NCBI RefSeq assembly: GCF_900141755.1
Contig: NZ_LT670844.1
Location: forward strand, 4,030,001-4,094,000
Direction of reading: 5' to 3'
DNA from: Bradyrhizobium lablabi
GTDB lineage: Bacteria; Pseudomonadota; Alphaproteobacteria; Rhizobiales; Xanthobacteraceae
Length of the DNA: 64,000 nucleotides
Below the pieces are notes generated by a model. The model did no database searches, was not told where the DNA came from, and worked only from the letters and a program-made list of their open reading frames with translations. Positions 30,178-39,598 of this stretch are shown here, one piece after another (position 1 is the stretch's first letter; every line of letters begins with the position of its first letter). The position numbers and the translations under genes are program-made.

Positions 30178-30776
30178 CGCTTGACCGCAACGCCCCCGCG
30201 GCCACCGCTCTTTCAGCGTGGCATTGGCTTCTGATCGCAGCCGGCCTGCTCGCGGTTCAGGCCTCGATCCTGTTTGCAATGGGCCGGTTGCCGATCTGCG
30301 CCTGCGGTTATGTCAAGCTTTGGCACGGCGTCGTGCAAAGCTCGGAAAATTCGCAGCACTTGACCGACTGGTACACCTTCTCGCACATTATCCACGGCTT
30401 CCTGTTCTATGCCGCGACCTGGCTGTTGCTGCCGCATCTCGCCTGGCCGGCCCGCTTGATCGTTGCCATGCTGGTTGAGGGCAGCTGGGAACTCGTTGAA
30501 AATTCCAACTGGATCATCGATCGATACCGCGCCGGCACGATGTCGCTCGACTATTATGGCGACAGCATCGTCAATTCGCTCTCCGATACGCTATCGATGG
30601 TCGCAGGCTTTTTGCTGGCGAGAAAACTTCCGGTGGCGCTGACCATTGCACTGGCGCTCGCGTTCGAGATTTTGGTCGGGCTTCACATTCGCGATAATCT
30701 CACTTTGAACATCATCATGCTGATTCACCCCTTCGAGGCGATCCGGCACTGGCAGATGGGGCCTCCGATCATCTGA
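30174..30776 (+). CDS. UPF0314 (DUF2585) membrane protein
   Basis: 200 residues, four to five predicted membrane helices ([62 protein letters not shown]; others). Conserved polar block [36 protein letters not shown] with Cys and His residues, and [18 protein letters not shown], are typical of UPF0314. The ATG overlaps the GNAT stop (ATGA). Family function unknown; the Cys/His and Glu/Asn blocks near the membrane suggest a metal site or enzyme, which is speculation. Confidence 0.88.
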   Translation: MTLDRNAPAATALSAWHWLLIAAGLLAVQASILFAMGRLPICACGYVKLWHGVVQSSENSQHLTDWYTFSHIIHGFLFYAATWLLLPHLAWPARLIVAMLVEGSWELVENSNWIIDRYRAGTMSLDYYGDSIVNSLSDTLSMVAGFLLARKLPVALTIALALAFEILVGLHIRDNLTLNIIMLIHPFEAIRHWQMGPPII

Positions 30777-30817
30777 TACCGCTTGTTCTCGCAACATTTT
30801 GAACCTACCTAGGACCT

Positions 30818-32119
30818 ATGACCGACTTTTCCCCCCGTGAAATCGTCTCCGAACTCGACCGCTTCATCGTCGGCCAGACCGACGCCAAGCGCGCGGTTTC
30901 CATCGCGCTGCGCAACCGCTGGCGGCGGCTGCAGCTCACCGGTAACCTGCGCGAGGAAGTGCTGCCGAAAAATATCCTGATGATCGGGCCGACCGGCGTC
31001 GGCAAGACCGAGATCGCGCGGCGACTGGCAAAGCTTGCCGGCGCGCCGTTCATCAAGGTCGAAGCCACGAAGTTCACCGAGGTCGGCTATGTCGGCCGCG
31101 ACGTCGAACAGATCATCCGCGACCTCGTCGAAGTCGCGATCGCGCTGATCCGGGAACGCAAGCGCAAGGATGTGCAGGCCCGCGCGCAGCTCGCAGCCGA
31201 GGACCGCGTGCTCGATGCGTTGGTCGGCGCCAACTCCAGCGCCGCGACGCGCGATTCGTTTCGCAAGAAATTGCGCGCCGGCGAGCTCAACGACAAGGAA
31301 ATCGAGATCGAGACGCAATCCTCCGGCGGTATGCCGATGTTCGAGATTCCGGGCATGCCGGGCGCCCAGATGGGCGCGATTTCGATCGGCGATATTTTTG
31401 GCAAAATGAGCGGCCGCACCAAGACCCGACGCCTGACGGTCGAAGGTTCGCACGAGATCCTCGTCAACGAGGAATCCGACAAGCTGCTCGACAACGATCA
31501 ATTGGTGCAGGAAGCGATCGGCGCCGTCGAGAACAACGGCATCGTGTTCCTGGATGAAATCGACAAGATCTGCGTGCGCGACGGCCGGGTCGGCGGCGAT
31601 GTCTCGCGCGAGGGTGTGCAGCGCGATTTGTTACCGCTGATCGAGGGCACCACCGTTTCGACCAAGCACGGCGCGGTCAAAACCGACCACATCCTGTTCA
31701 TCGCCTCCGGCGCCTTCCATATCGCAAAGCCATCGGATCTGTTGCCGGAACTGCAGGGCCGGCTGCCGATCCGCGTCGAACTGGAAGCGCTGACCCGCGA
31801 CGACATGCGCCGCATCCTGACCGAACCCGAGGCATCGCTGATCAAGCAATATGTCGCGCTGATGCAGACCGAAGGCGTGACGCTCGATATCACCGACGGC
31901 GCCATCGATGCGCTCGCGGATATCGCGGTAGCCGTCAACTCCACGGTCGAAAATATCGGCGCGCGGCGATTGCAGACCGTGATGGAGCGTGTGCTGGATG
32001 AGATTTCGTTTGCCGCCCCCGACCGCCACGGCGAGACGATCCAGATCGATGCCGACTATGTGCAGAAGCACGTCGGCGACCTCGCCAAGAACGCCGATCT
32101 GAGCCGGTTTATCTTGTAG
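30818..32119 (+). CDS. hslU: ATP-dependent protease ATPase subunit HslU (ClpY)
   Basis: AAA+ unfoldase feeding HslV. 433 residues. Walker [23 protein letters not shown], pore loop region [16 protein letters not shown], the intermediate I-domain (about 110-235), Walker [13 protein letters not shown], and a C-terminal tail ending DLSRFIL that inserts into HslV. The ATG at 30818 is 41 bp after the UPF0314 gene. Confidence 0.98.
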   Translation: MTDFSPREIVSELDRFIVGQTDAKRAVSIALRNRWRRLQLTGNLREEVLPKNILMIGPTGVGKTEIARRLAKLAGAPFIKVEATKFTEVGYVGRDVEQIIRDLVEVAIALIRERKRKDVQARAQLAAEDRVLDALVGANSSAATRDSFRKKLRAGELNDKEIEIETQSSGGMPMFEIPGMPGAQMGAISIGDIFGKMSGRTKTRRLTVEGSHEILVNEESDKLLDNDQLVQEAIGAVENNGIVFLDEIDKICVRDGRVGGDVSREGVQRDLLPLIEGTTVSTKHGAVKTDHILFIASGAFHIAKPSDLLPELQGRLPIRVELEALTRDDMRRILTEPEASLIKQYVALMQTEGVTLDITDGAIDALADIAVAVNSTVENIGARRLQTVMERVLDEISFAAPDRHGETIQIDADYVQKHVGDLAKNADLSRFIL

Positions 32120-32136
32120 TCGCCCTCGTAACGATC

Positions 32137-32260
32137 GTCGTCCCAGCGAAAAGCAGGGACCCATAGCCACTGTCGGTCGCCGCTAGATCGGACTGCAGCC
32201 CCAGCCTTTGCAAATACGCGCGCCTGTGGTTATGGGTCCGTGCTTTCGCAGGGACGACAG
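32137..32260. repeat. Palindromic intergenic repeat, GTCGTCCCTGCGAAAGCAGG type, left of the orphan membrane gene
   Basis: Second copy of the family at 23825-23944, with degraded left arm (GTCGTCCCAGCGAAAAGCAG) and right arm TGCTTTCGCAGGGACGAC. It lies just after hslU. Confidence 0.7.
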
Positions 32261-32335
32261 CGGGAGCGCGTTGCGTACCCCTCATCTAACGTGTGATAAG
32301 TTCGCACCCTATCCAGTCGCCATTTCGGGTGCTGA

Positions 32336-33463
32336 ATGAATCTGCGTGCGTGGCAAGATCCCTGGCGACTGATGATGCTTGTCATCAATGCCGCCGTTTT
32401 CTTTGGGGTTTTTCTCTACAAGATCACGCTGCCGCCTTATGTCCCCTACATCCATCTGCTGGTCGATTATCATTTCGGGTTTGCGAAGCGCGCGTTGATC
32501 GGTGCTGCGGTATCGCTGCTGTTCGCGAAAGTGCCGGTCTGGCTGGTGTTCGCGGTTGCCGGCGCCGTCTGGCTGATCACGCTCGGTCTCTTCGTAAAGC
32601 TGTTCCGGAGGACGTTTGGTTTCGACGATGTGCAGATGCCGCTGTTCGTGTTCATGGTCGGCTCGCCGTTCTTTCTAAAGAATTTCATGTTCACGCTGGG
32701 TCATTTTGACATCTATGGCTGCGCGTTCGCGATTGGCCTGATGCTGATGCCGGCGCGTTCGATTTCTTTCGTGCTGCTTGCAGCGCTGGCTTCGATGGTC
32801 CTCGTTCTGATCCACCACATACATCTCTTGATGTATGTGCCGACCATCGCGATCATCGTGGTGCTGCGCTATTATTTGGTGCAGGGTTTTACGCGGCAAA
32901 ATGTCATCGTCGGCGTCGCGGCGTCGCTTTGCGTCGGCCTGGTGTTCTTGTCCGCGCAATTCTGGGGGACGATGCCGGTGCCCGAGGCGGAGTTCGTCCG
33001 CCATCTGCAGAGCCGGATGGCCGACCCCACCCGCACCAATCTCCTGAGCTTCAGTTATATCTGGTATCAGCCGCTTTCCCGCGAGATCCACGACACCTGG
33101 CAGCGCATGCCTTCCAACATTTTGGGCGTTCCGGTGTTTGCCTTGCTGATCTGGCTGCATACGCCGCTGTGGCGATATTTCGCCGATCTGATCCGCGCAT
33201 TGTCGGAGGAATTACACCGCCGTATCGTCGTCGCGGCCATCGTGATGGTAAGCTGCGGCTATCTCGTGATGTTTGCCATGGTGTTCGATTATTCGCGATG
33301 GATTTCGAACTGGGCGGTCTGCATGTTTTTGATCTTGCATGCGGTCAAGACCTTGCCGTCCTCAAAACCAGTGCGGCTGATATCCGTGGATGATCGCAAG
33401 ACCACTATTCTCGGCTGGATCATCACCCTGATTCCGCGCGTCGGGATCGTGCGGCCGTTCTGA
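32336..33463 (+). CDS. Polytopic membrane protein of unknown function
   Basis: 375 residues with about nine or ten membrane helices (for example LMMLVINAAVFFGVFLY near the N-terminus, ISFVLLAALASMVLVLIHHIHLLMYV mid-protein, IVVAAIVMVSCGYLVMFAMVF near the C-terminus). Loops carry scattered conserved-looking charged residues (LVDYHFGFAKR; GHFDIYG; VFDYSRW). The general look is that of polytopic proteins from polysaccharide or glycosyl-transfer systems, but no motif proves this. Flanked on both sides by copies of the same palindromic repeat and unrelated to neighbouring genes, suggesting later insertion between hslU and smr. Confidence 0.75.
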   Translation: MNLRAWQDPWRLMMLVINAAVFFGVFLYKITLPPYVPYIHLLVDYHFGFAKRALIGAAVSLLFAKVPVWLVFAVAGAVWLITLGLFVKLFRRTFGFDDVQMPLFVFMVGSPFFLKNFMFTLGHFDIYGCAFAIGLMLMPARSISFVLLAALASMVLVLIHHIHLLMYVPTIAIIVVLRYYLVQGFTRQNVIVGVAASLCVGLVFLSAQFWGTMPVPEAEFVRHLQSRMADPTRTNLLSFSYIWYQPLSREIHDTWQRMPSNILGVPVFALLIWLHTPLWRYFADLIRALSEELHRRIVVAAIVMVSCGYLVMFAMVFDYSRWISNWAVCMFLILHAVKTLPSSKPVRLISVDDRKTTILGWIITLIPRVGIVRPF

Positions 33464-33470
33464 CTCTTCT

Positions 33471-33592
33471 GTCGTCCCTGCGAAAGCAGGGCCCCATAAC
33501 CACCGCTGTAGCGTGGCGCGAAAGCCGGCGAGCCGCATCTTTTGAAACGAGGGAACACGGCGAATGGGTCCCTGCTTTCGCAGGGACGACAG
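33471..33592. repeat. Palindromic intergenic repeat, GTCGTCCCTGCGAAAGCAGG type, right of the orphan membrane gene
   Basis: Third copy: left arm GTCGTCCCTGCGAAAGCAGG, right arm CCTGCTTTCGCAGGGACGAC. It begins 8 bp after the membrane-protein stop and ends 6 bp before the convergent smr stop, so it is well placed to terminate both. Confidence 0.75.
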
Positions 33593-33597
33593 ATATA

Positions 33598-34188
33598 CTA
33601 AAACTTTGCCCGTCTAATCCTCACGTAGAGCGCGCCCTCGCCGCCATGGCCGATATGCGCTTCCTCGAACCCGACCACCAACGTGCGGAATTCGGGAAGG
33701 TTCAGCCATTGTGGGACCTGGCGGCGCAGCACGCCGCGTTCGGGGTCAGTGCCGATCTTGCCTTTGCCGGTGATGATGAGGACAAACGTCAGGCCGTCGT
33801 GATGGGCGCGCTGCAGAAAACCCGACAGCGCGCGGTGGGCGCGGGTCTGCGTCATGCCGTGCAGGTCGAGCCGGGCGTCGATCTCCTTCCGCCCGCGCGA
33901 CAATTGCGAGCGCTCGCGGCGTCCAAGCGGCGCCAGCGGCGGGGCCTCAGATTTTGCCACGCGCGGCACGCGCGGAAGTGGCTTCGGCGGAATGACGGAC
34001 TTCGCCACAACCGTCGCTTCCGCGGGCGCTGGAACCACCTCGGCCTTGGCGGCGCGCGGTTTCTTCCGCAGTGGCTTTGTCTGCTTGGCGACGCTCTCCC
34101 ACAGCGCGCGCTCTTCCTCGCTGAGGCTGCGCTTGCGGCGTGGCGAAGCCGGCAATTCCGGGATCGGGGTCGACGACGAACGTTTCAT
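33598..34188 (-). CDS. Smr-domain protein
   Basis: 196 residues. N-terminal half is basic, Pro/Ala-rich and probably disordered. The C-terminal Smr (small MutS-related) domain has RLDLHGMTQTRAHRALSGFL (LDLHG motif) and LTFVLIITGKGKIG (the TGKG motif) found in Smr nucleases. A role in RNA or DNA cleavage is plausible but untested. The ATG (34186-34188) overlaps the mltA stop, so the gene is coupled to mltA. Confidence 0.88.
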   Translation of the reverse strand: MKRSSSTPIPELPASPRRKRSLSEEERALWESVAKQTKPLRKKPRAAKAEVVPAPAEATVVAKSVIPPKPLPRVPRVAKSEAPPLAPLGRRERSQLSRGRKEIDARLDLHGMTQTRAHRALSGFLQRAHHDGLTFVLIITGKGKIGTDPERGVLRRQVPQWLNLPEFRTLVVGFEEAHIGHGGEGALYVRIRRAKF

Positions 34189-35813
34189 CGGCCGTGGTAA
34201 TAATGATGGCGGCCGCGGCGGTTAAGCTCGCGGCTGGGGGCGAGGCTTGGCCGTGCTTCCGGCAGCGGCACGGTGGTCGCGGCAGGGACTTGCGTTGGCG
34301 AAGCCTGCGCAACGGAGGCGGGCGGCGGCGCGGCGTTCTTCGCAGCAGCCGCGCCAAGGTTCTTGCCCGGGGCGGCGGATACCTCAGCCGGCCTGTCGCC
34401 GCCCTTATGGTCTTTGGGTTGATCTTTGGGCTGATCCTTCAAGGGTTCGACCTGCGGAAACAGTTTTGCGATCTTCTCCGATGGCCTGGGATCGGGCAGC
34501 GGCATCTTGCGGCCGCGCGCGGCCGGATCGAGGCTCTTCGGCACCAGCATGACAAAATGCATATTGTGCCGGAGCCGGCCGGAAACTTTTCCGGCCTCGG
34601 CCCCGGCGCCGAAATAAAGATCTGCGCGCGCCGGCCCGACAATCGCTGATCCCGTGTCCTGGGCGATCATCAATCGGTGAAACGGCGTCTTCGATTGTTC
34701 CGACTCGATCGGCAGCTCGCCCTCGATGAAAAACGGCGTGCCATAGACATGCAGCGCCCGGTCGACCGCGATCGAACGGCCCGGCGTCAGCGGCACGCCC
34801 TGCGCGCCGACGGCTTCATCCTTGTCGGAAAGCTGCACTTCGCGAAAGAAGACGTAGGCACGATTCTGCCGCCGCAATTCCTTGGCGCCGTCGGGGTTTT
34901 GATCCATCCATTCCCTGATCTTCTGCATCGACATCTGTTCTTTCGGGATGATGCCGCGGTCGATCAGGATGCGCCCGACCGCCGTATAGGGATAACCATT
35001 ATGGGCGTCGTAATTGATCCGGACGGTCGAGCCATCCTCGAGACGAACCCGCGCCGAGCCCTGGATTTGCGAGAACAGCAGATCGGTCTGATTTTTCAGC
35101 CAACAGATTTCGAGGCCACGACCCGCGATCGCGCCGTCTTCGATCTCGCCGCGGTCGTAATAGGGCACGAGCTTGCGGCGGCCGATTTTGCGGAACACCT
35201 GGCCCTTGTTGGGTAGACTTGGCGAGTCCTGATTGAACCCGCGGACGAACAGGTTCGAGGGACGGCGATAGACCGGCACATTGTAGACCTCGGTCTGGGT
35301 GCGCGAGCCGTCGATGACGGGCTCATAGTAGCCGGTGACGAACCCGTCGCCCTCTCCGAGCCGGGAGATTCGCAAGGGAAGAAAATTTTCTTCGAAAAAG
35401 GCCTTGGCCTTGGCGCCGTCGGAGATGTCCTGCGCCCGTGCCGCGCGGCAGGGGTCGCGTAGCGAGGTACCGAGCGCCTTGGGATCGGCCGGCGGGTCTC
35501 GTTGCGCGGCGATCGGCTTGCAGCTGGTGCGGAACGCCTTGTAGGCCTGCAGATGATCGTCGTCCTTCCAGCCGGCGATGTCGGCCCAGGCGGCCGGGCT
35601 ATATTGGCTGCCGCTGATCTCGAGCGGCCAGGCAAGCGTGGGATAGGGGATCTGTCGGGGCGGCGGAGACGGCGGAGCAACGGAACGTGCCGTGCGGCGG
35701 GTTCGCGCGGCGTCCGCTGCGAACGAAGCGAGCGACAACGCGATGGCGATCACAGAAAACGCGGCGGCATATCGTCGTATGCTGCGCGCGTTAGTGAGCG
35801 CTTCCCGTGCCAA
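34185..35813 (-). CDS. mltA: Membrane-bound lytic murein transglycosylase A family protein
   Basis: Cleaves peptidoglycan glycan strands. Contains the MltA barrel (SRLGEGDGFVTGYYEPVIDGSRTQ..., DLLFSQIQGSARVRLEDG, RINYDAHNGYPYTAVGRILI) and the 3D domain (LMIAQDTGSAIVGPARADLYFG), whose Asp residues are catalytic. A Pro/Lys-rich tail of ~100 residues follows. The start is uncertain: the frame is open far upstream into timA, and no ATG precedes the signal-like AAAFSVIAIALSLASFAADA. The TTG at 35811-35813 (after GGAAG, overlapping the timA stop) is my choice; GTG at 35753 is an alternative. Lipobox not seen. Confidence 0.85.
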   Translation of the reverse strand: MAREALTNARSIRRYAAAFSVIAIALSLASFAADAARTRRTARSVAPPSPPPRQIPYPTLAWPLEISGSQYSPAAWADIAGWKDDDHLQAYKAFRTSCKPIAAQRDPPADPKALGTSLRDPCRAARAQDISDGAKAKAFFEENFLPLRISRLGEGDGFVTGYYEPVIDGSRTQTEVYNVPVYRRPSNLFVRGFNQDSPSLPNKGQVFRKIGRRKLVPYYDRGEIEDGAIAGRGLEICWLKNQTDLLFSQIQGSARVRLEDGSTVRINYDAHNGYPYTAVGRILIDRGIIPKEQMSMQKIREWMDQNPDGAKELRRQNRAYVFFREVQLSDKDEAVGAQGVPLTPGRSIAVDRALHVYGTPFFIEGELPIESEQSKTPFHRLMIAQDTGSAIVGPARADLYFGAGAEAGKVSGRLRHNMHFVMLVPKSLDPAARGRKMPLPDPRPSEKIAKLFPQVEPLKDQPKDQPKDHKGGDRPAEVSAAPGKNLGAAAAKNAAPPPASVAQASPTQVPAATTVPLPEARPSLAPSRELNRRGRHHYYHGR

Positions 35814-36501
35814 CCAGCTTCCAGTTCGGATCGCGTGAAGTCGTGTCGCGGGCGAATGTCCAAACATCGGTGATATCGGTGACCTTATCCGGATTGCCGT
35901 CCACAATCGTGCCGGCCTTGTCGCGGGTGACCGACACCATCTGCGACACGAAACGCACGGTGAGCTGCGCCGCGCGATCGCGCGCCTCGGCGCCGACGAG
36001 CTCGGCCTTGTCGATCGACACGAACCGCGTCTCGGTCTTCTGCTCGTTCTTCTCACGATCCCTGATCGCGGCCTCAAAACTCTCATAGACCTCGGACGAC
36101 AACAGATCCTTGAGCGCGCGGCGATCGCCGTTGGCGAATGCCAGCACGATCATCTCATAGGCGCTGCGCGCGCCCGAGAGGAAATGCCTCGGATCGAACG
36201 AGGAATCGTGTGCCGCGATGGCGTCTAACCCCTGCGCCAGCGGCGTGCCGGTCTCGGCGAGACCTTTCCAGCGATCGGTCGGCGGGGTGACATCTGCGGT
36301 CGGCGCCAGCGGCGCCTGATCGATCACTGCCCCCGGCATCGGCGGAGGCACGTGATTGTCTTGCGCGCCCTGCACCGCGTTGCGCGCGGCGCGATCGAAC
36401 GGCGGCCGCTCGTTGCCGGTGCGCTGTCCGAGGACGTTGCGCAGGCGCAGGAAGATGAAGACCGCGAGCGCCAGGAAGATGATGGTGTAAATATCGAACA
36501 C
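35791..36501 (-). CDS. Tim44-like (TimA) domain protein
   Basis: 236 residues starting VFDIYTIIFLALAVFIFLRLRNVLGQRTGNERPP from a GTG. One N-terminal membrane helix is followed by a Pro-rich linker and the Tim44 domain (GARSAYEMIVLAFANGDRRALKDLLSSEVYESFEAAIRDRE...VTDITDVWTFARDTTSRDPNWKLVGTG). In alphaproteobacteria TimA-type proteins are proposed relatives of mitochondrial Tim44. Here it leads the timA-mltA-smr transcript and is divergent from secB. Confidence 0.88.
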   Translation of the reverse strand: MFDIYTIIFLALAVFIFLRLRNVLGQRTGNERPPFDRAARNAVQGAQDNHVPPPMPGAVIDQAPLAPTADVTPPTDRWKGLAETGTPLAQGLDAIAAHDSSFDPRHFLSGARSAYEMIVLAFANGDRRALKDLLSSEVYESFEAAIRDREKNEQKTETRFVSIDKAELVGAEARDRAAQLTVRFVSQMVSVTRDKAGTIVDGNPDKVTDITDVWTFARDTTSRDPNWKLVGTGSAH

Positions 36502-36988
36502 GTCGTATTTGCTTTCTGGTCTGCGCCGACAATGCGTCCGGCGGTAGAGCGTCCCGCTTTCAGAGAACGGCAGAGATACTACATCATGGATGGGTCAGCA
36601 GCATGTAGGCACGAAACTTGGCCTGGCCAATGGCGTGTCCTGGCATGCACCACCATGCCGGCGGAAATAGGCAAAGCCTAGGCTTTCGCCCGTTTGCCAT
36701 ATTCGAATTGTAGCGCGTTTTCGGTTCCGGGGGAAACCCCGATGCTGCCCGGAAATCGCGCATATTCAACAATTTAGAGCAAGCGTTGCCGGCCAATGCC
36801 TGGGTTTTGCCATCCCCCGGACCACTTCGGCCGCGCGCTCATCCTTTGCCACTTAATTGTCGTCCTTGTGGAATGAGGCGGGGCTATGATAGCCACTCGC
36901 CCCGACAACGGCATTTTCAGTAGCTCACGAGCGAATTCAGACACAATTCCAATCCCCGCTCGCTTAAGAACGTTCCAGGAGAGATCAC
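36502..36988. other. Gene-free divergent region between timA and secB
   Basis: 487 bp that must hold the promoters of timA (minus) and secB (plus). I found no convincing protein gene, RNA gene, or known repeat family in it. A small hairpin (GGCAAAGCCTAGGCTTTCGCC, about 36669-36688) lies mid-way. In several relatives an fxsA-type gene is found near secB; none is visible here. A small RNA cannot be excluded. Confidence 0.5.
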
Positions 36989-37480
36989 ATGACCAACGGC
37001 AACGGCGCGCCTCCCGAGGCGGCCCCTCCTCCCCAGTTGAACGTGCTGGCGCAGTACACCAAGGACCTGTCGTTCGAAAATCCGAACGCCCCGTCCTCGC
37101 TGCAGCCGCAAGCCCAGCAGCCGGCGATCAATATCCAGATCAATGTCAGCGCCAACAATCTCTCCGAAAGCGAGTACGAAGTGACGCTTTCGGTCGAGGG
37201 CAAGGCCGAGAATGCCGGCAAGGTGATGTTCAGCTTCGATCTGGCCTATGCCGGCGTGTTCCGGATCGTCAATGTGCCGAAGGAAAATCTGCACCCGCTG
37301 GTCATGATCGAATGTCCGCGGCTGTTGTTCCCGTTCGCCCGCGAGATCATTGCGACTTCGGTGCGCGATGGCGGTTTTCCGCCGCTGATGCTCGACCCCG
37401 TCGATTTTGTCGGCCTGTATCGCCAGAACATCGAACGGCAGGCTGCGGCACAGCAGGCGGCGCAGGTGAAGCCGAGCTAG
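36989..37480 (+). CDS. secB: Protein-export chaperone SecB
   Basis: Tetrameric cytosolic chaperone that keeps preproteins unfolded and hands them to SecA. 163 residues. [21 protein letters not shown] and [27 protein letters not shown] are typical; the SecA-contact acidic region and [42 protein letters not shown] are complete. AGGAGAGATCAC precedes the ATG. Convergent with dnaQ. Confidence 0.98.
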   Translation: MTNGNGAPPEAAPPPQLNVLAQYTKDLSFENPNAPSSLQPQAQQPAINIQINVSANNLSESEYEVTLSVEGKAENAGKVMFSFDLAYAGVFRIVNVPKENLHPLVMIECPRLLFPFAREIIATSVRDGGFPPLMLDPVDFVGLYRQNIERQAAAQQAAQVKPS

Positions 37481-37499
37481 CCGCCTTTTCGTTCGGCGC

Positions 37500-38198
37500 T
37501 TATTCCGCGGCCAAAAATTCGTTCCAGATCGGCTTGTCGCCGAGGGTAGCGATAAAGGCGCGATGGGCCACGAGGTCAGCCTCGGTGACCCGCGGCGCCA
37601 GAGGCACCTCGCGCTGCCGCCGTGGCATTTCGCTCTGCCCATTGATGCGGATCTCACGGGATTCGGCGGCCAGAATCAATTGCGACTGCCGGGCGCCGAT
37701 CAGATCGATATAGACCTCGGCCAAGAGTTCCGCATCGAGCAAGGCGCCGTGCTTGGTGCGGTGGGAATTGTCGATCGCATAGCGCGAGCAGAGGTCGTCG
37801 AGGCGGTTCGATACGCCGGGATGCTTGCGTCGCGCCAAGAGCAGCGTGTCGACCAGCCGTTCGCGCGCAATCGGGGGGAGCTTGACGCGGTCAAGCTCGG
37901 CATTGATGAAGGAGACGTCGAACGAGGCGTTGTGGATCACCAGCGGCGCGTCGCCGATGAATTCCAGGAAATCCTCGACCACCTCGGGAAATAGCGGCTT
38001 GTCGGCCAGGAACTCGCTGGAAAGCCCGTGCACGGCAAAGGCTTCCGCCGCCATCGCGCGCTCGGGATTGAGATAAACGTGAAAGGTCTGCCCCGTCGGC
38101 ATCCGATTGAAGATCTCGACGCAGCCGATTTCGACCAGCCGATCGCCCCGCAGGGGATCGAGGCCGGTGGTTTCGGTATCGAGAACGATTTCGCGCAT
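37500..38198 (-). CDS. dnaQ: DNA polymerase III epsilon subunit
   Basis: 3'-5' proofreading exonuclease. 232 residues. Exo I motif REIVLDTETTGLDPLRGDRLVEIG, Exo II VIHNASFDVSFINAEL and Exo III HRTKHGALLDAELLAEVYIDL give the DEDDh set. The clamp-binding and alpha-binding C-terminal tail is present. Part of the conserved block secB/dnaQ-coaE-maf-ppsR that adjoins the chromosomal origin in alphaproteobacteria. Confidence 0.97.
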   Translation of the reverse strand: MREIVLDTETTGLDPLRGDRLVEIGCVEIFNRMPTGQTFHVYLNPERAMAAEAFAVHGLSSEFLADKPLFPEVVEDFLEFIGDAPLVIHNASFDVSFINAELDRVKLPPIARERLVDTLLLARRKHPGVSNRLDDLCSRYAIDNSHRTKHGALLDAELLAEVYIDLIGARQSQLILAAESREIRINGQSEMPRRQREVPLAPRVTEADLVAHRAFIATLGDKPIWNEFLAAE

Positions 38199-38237
38199 GG
38201 ATTTGAGACCCCCGGAAAAACGACAAATAACGACGAA

Positions 38238-38837
38238 TCAGGTTCGTCGCGGCGGCATTTTAACAACCTGAGCCAGAATGTCCCGGATTCGGGCCCGAAC
38301 GGGGTCGAGGCCATGCGAGGTATCCACCACGAAATCCGCGCGCTTGCGCTTTTCGGCGTCGGGCAGTTGCCGCGCCAGGATGGCGTCGAGCTTTTCAGCG
38401 GTCATATTGTCGCGGGCGAGAATTCGTTCGCGCTGAATTTCCGGCGTCGTGGTGACCACCACCACCGCATCGACGCGTTTCTCGCCGCCGGTTTCAAACA
38501 ATAACGGCACATCGACCACCGCCACAGCTGCACCGGATCGCTCGGCGTCCTCGAAAAAATTTTTGCGCGAGGCGCTGAGCATCGGATGCACGATCGCTTC
38601 GAGCTGCCTGATCGCCGCGGGATCATGCACCACGCGGGCGGAAAGCTTGTTACGGTCGACCTTGCCGCCGGCGGTGGTGCCGGGAAACGCTGCCTCGACG
38701 GCAGGCGCCGCCTCGCCTTCATAAATTTCGTGGACGGCCGCGTCGGCATCGTAGACGGGGACGCCGGCCTCCGCGAACAATTTCGCGGTGGTTGATTTCC
38801 CCATCCCGATCGAGCCGGTCAGTCCAAGGATGATCAT
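38238..38837 (-). CDS. coaE: Dephospho-CoA kinase
   Basis: Last step of CoA synthesis. 199 residues from ATG 38835-38837 ([21 protein letters not shown]); a further ATG six codons upstream (38855) is also possible. P-loop [26 protein letters not shown] (DxD motif region) and [22 protein letters not shown] are typical. It is 39 bp before dnaQ on the same strand. Confidence 0.96.
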   Translation of the reverse strand: MIILGLTGSIGMGKSTTAKLFAEAGVPVYDADAAVHEIYEGEAAPAVEAAFPGTTAGGKVDRNKLSARVVHDPAAIRQLEAIVHPMLSASRKNFFEDAERSGAAVAVVDVPLLFETGGEKRVDAVVVVTTTPEIQRERILARDNMTAEKLDAILARQLPDAEKRKRADFVVDTSHGLDPVRARIRDILAQVVKMPPRRT

Positions 38838-38862
38838 CTTTGTATCGCCATTCATGTCTATC

Positions 38863-38961
38863 CGTCATCATCCGCGAAGGCGGATGATCCAGTACTCCGA
38901 GACGCTGGTGGTCAACTGAGGCCTCCCGGCGTACTGGATGCCCGCCTTCGCGGGCATGACG
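38863..38961. repeat. Palindromic intergenic repeat, CGTCATCATCCGCGAAGGCG type
   Basis: About 99 bp with left arm CGTCATCATCCGCGAAGGCG and right arm CGCCTTCGCGGGCATGACG, plus matching CCAGTACTCC/GTACTGG inside. It fills the coaE-maf gap, where Caulobacter has aroE. Confidence 0.7.
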
Positions 38962-38989
38962 AGATACGGTGCTTGTGCACCACGGTGTT

Positions 38990-39598
38990 TCATACACCAA
39001 GCAGCCGTTCGCTTCGCAAGAACGCGAGCAGCGGCAAGAGCGGCAGACCGAGAATTGTAAAATGGTCGCCTTCGATGCGCTCGAACAGATGCACCCCTAG
39101 CCCCTCGAGCTGGTAAGCGCCGACGCTTGTCGTCACCGCCTCGCCTGCTACATCCAGATAGGCGTCGATTTCGGTTTCGCCCAGCGGCCGCATGCTCATC
39201 CGCGCGATGGTGACTGTTTCAAAGACTATTTGGTCATGCCGGGCGACGGCAACGGCGGAGTGCAGTTCGTGGCAATGGCCGGCGAGCGCGCGCAGTTGCT
39301 CTTTGGCTTCGGCGCGGCCGGCTGGCTTGGAGAACAGCCTGAACCCGAGCGCCAAGGTCTGGTCCGCGCCGACGACCAGCCTGCCGGGATGTCCGGCTGA
39401 TACCGCAAGCGCCTTCTCGCGCGCCAGAAGTGCTGCGATCTCGCCGGGCGCGGAGAGGCGGGAGGCCTGCTGCACCGCCCGCTCATCGATTTCGGCGGCA
39501 ATGACCTCGAACGCGACGCCGGCACTCAAGAGCAACGTTTGCCGCGCGCGGCTTTCCGAGGCCAGGATCAGCGGATGTTTACCGCGCCATAGTTTCAT
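38990..39598 (-). CDS. maf: Maf-type nucleoside triphosphate pyrophosphatase
   Basis: 202 residues. Hydrolyses modified or canonical pyrimidine nucleotides. [30 protein letters not shown] is the Maf signature, [12 protein letters not shown] carries the catalytic Asp, and [47 protein letters not shown] follows. Subfamily (YceF- versus YhdE-like) not decided. Its ATG overlaps the ppsR stop by 4 bp. Confidence 0.94.
   Translation of the reverse strand: MKLWRGKHPLILASESRARQTLLLSAGVAFEVIAAEIDERAVQQASRLSAPGEIAALLAREKALAVSAGHPGRLVVGADQTLALGFRLFSKPAGRAEAKEQLRALAGHCHELHSAVAVARHDQIVFETVTIARMSMRPLGETEIDAYLDVAGEAVTTSVGAYQLEGLGVHLFERIEGDHFTILGLPLLPLLAFLRSERLLGV

Noticed and set aside
36584..36796. A 70-codon open frame in the timA-secB gap.
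   Set aside because: No ribosome-binding site, no plausible domain, and it runs through likely promoter sequence.
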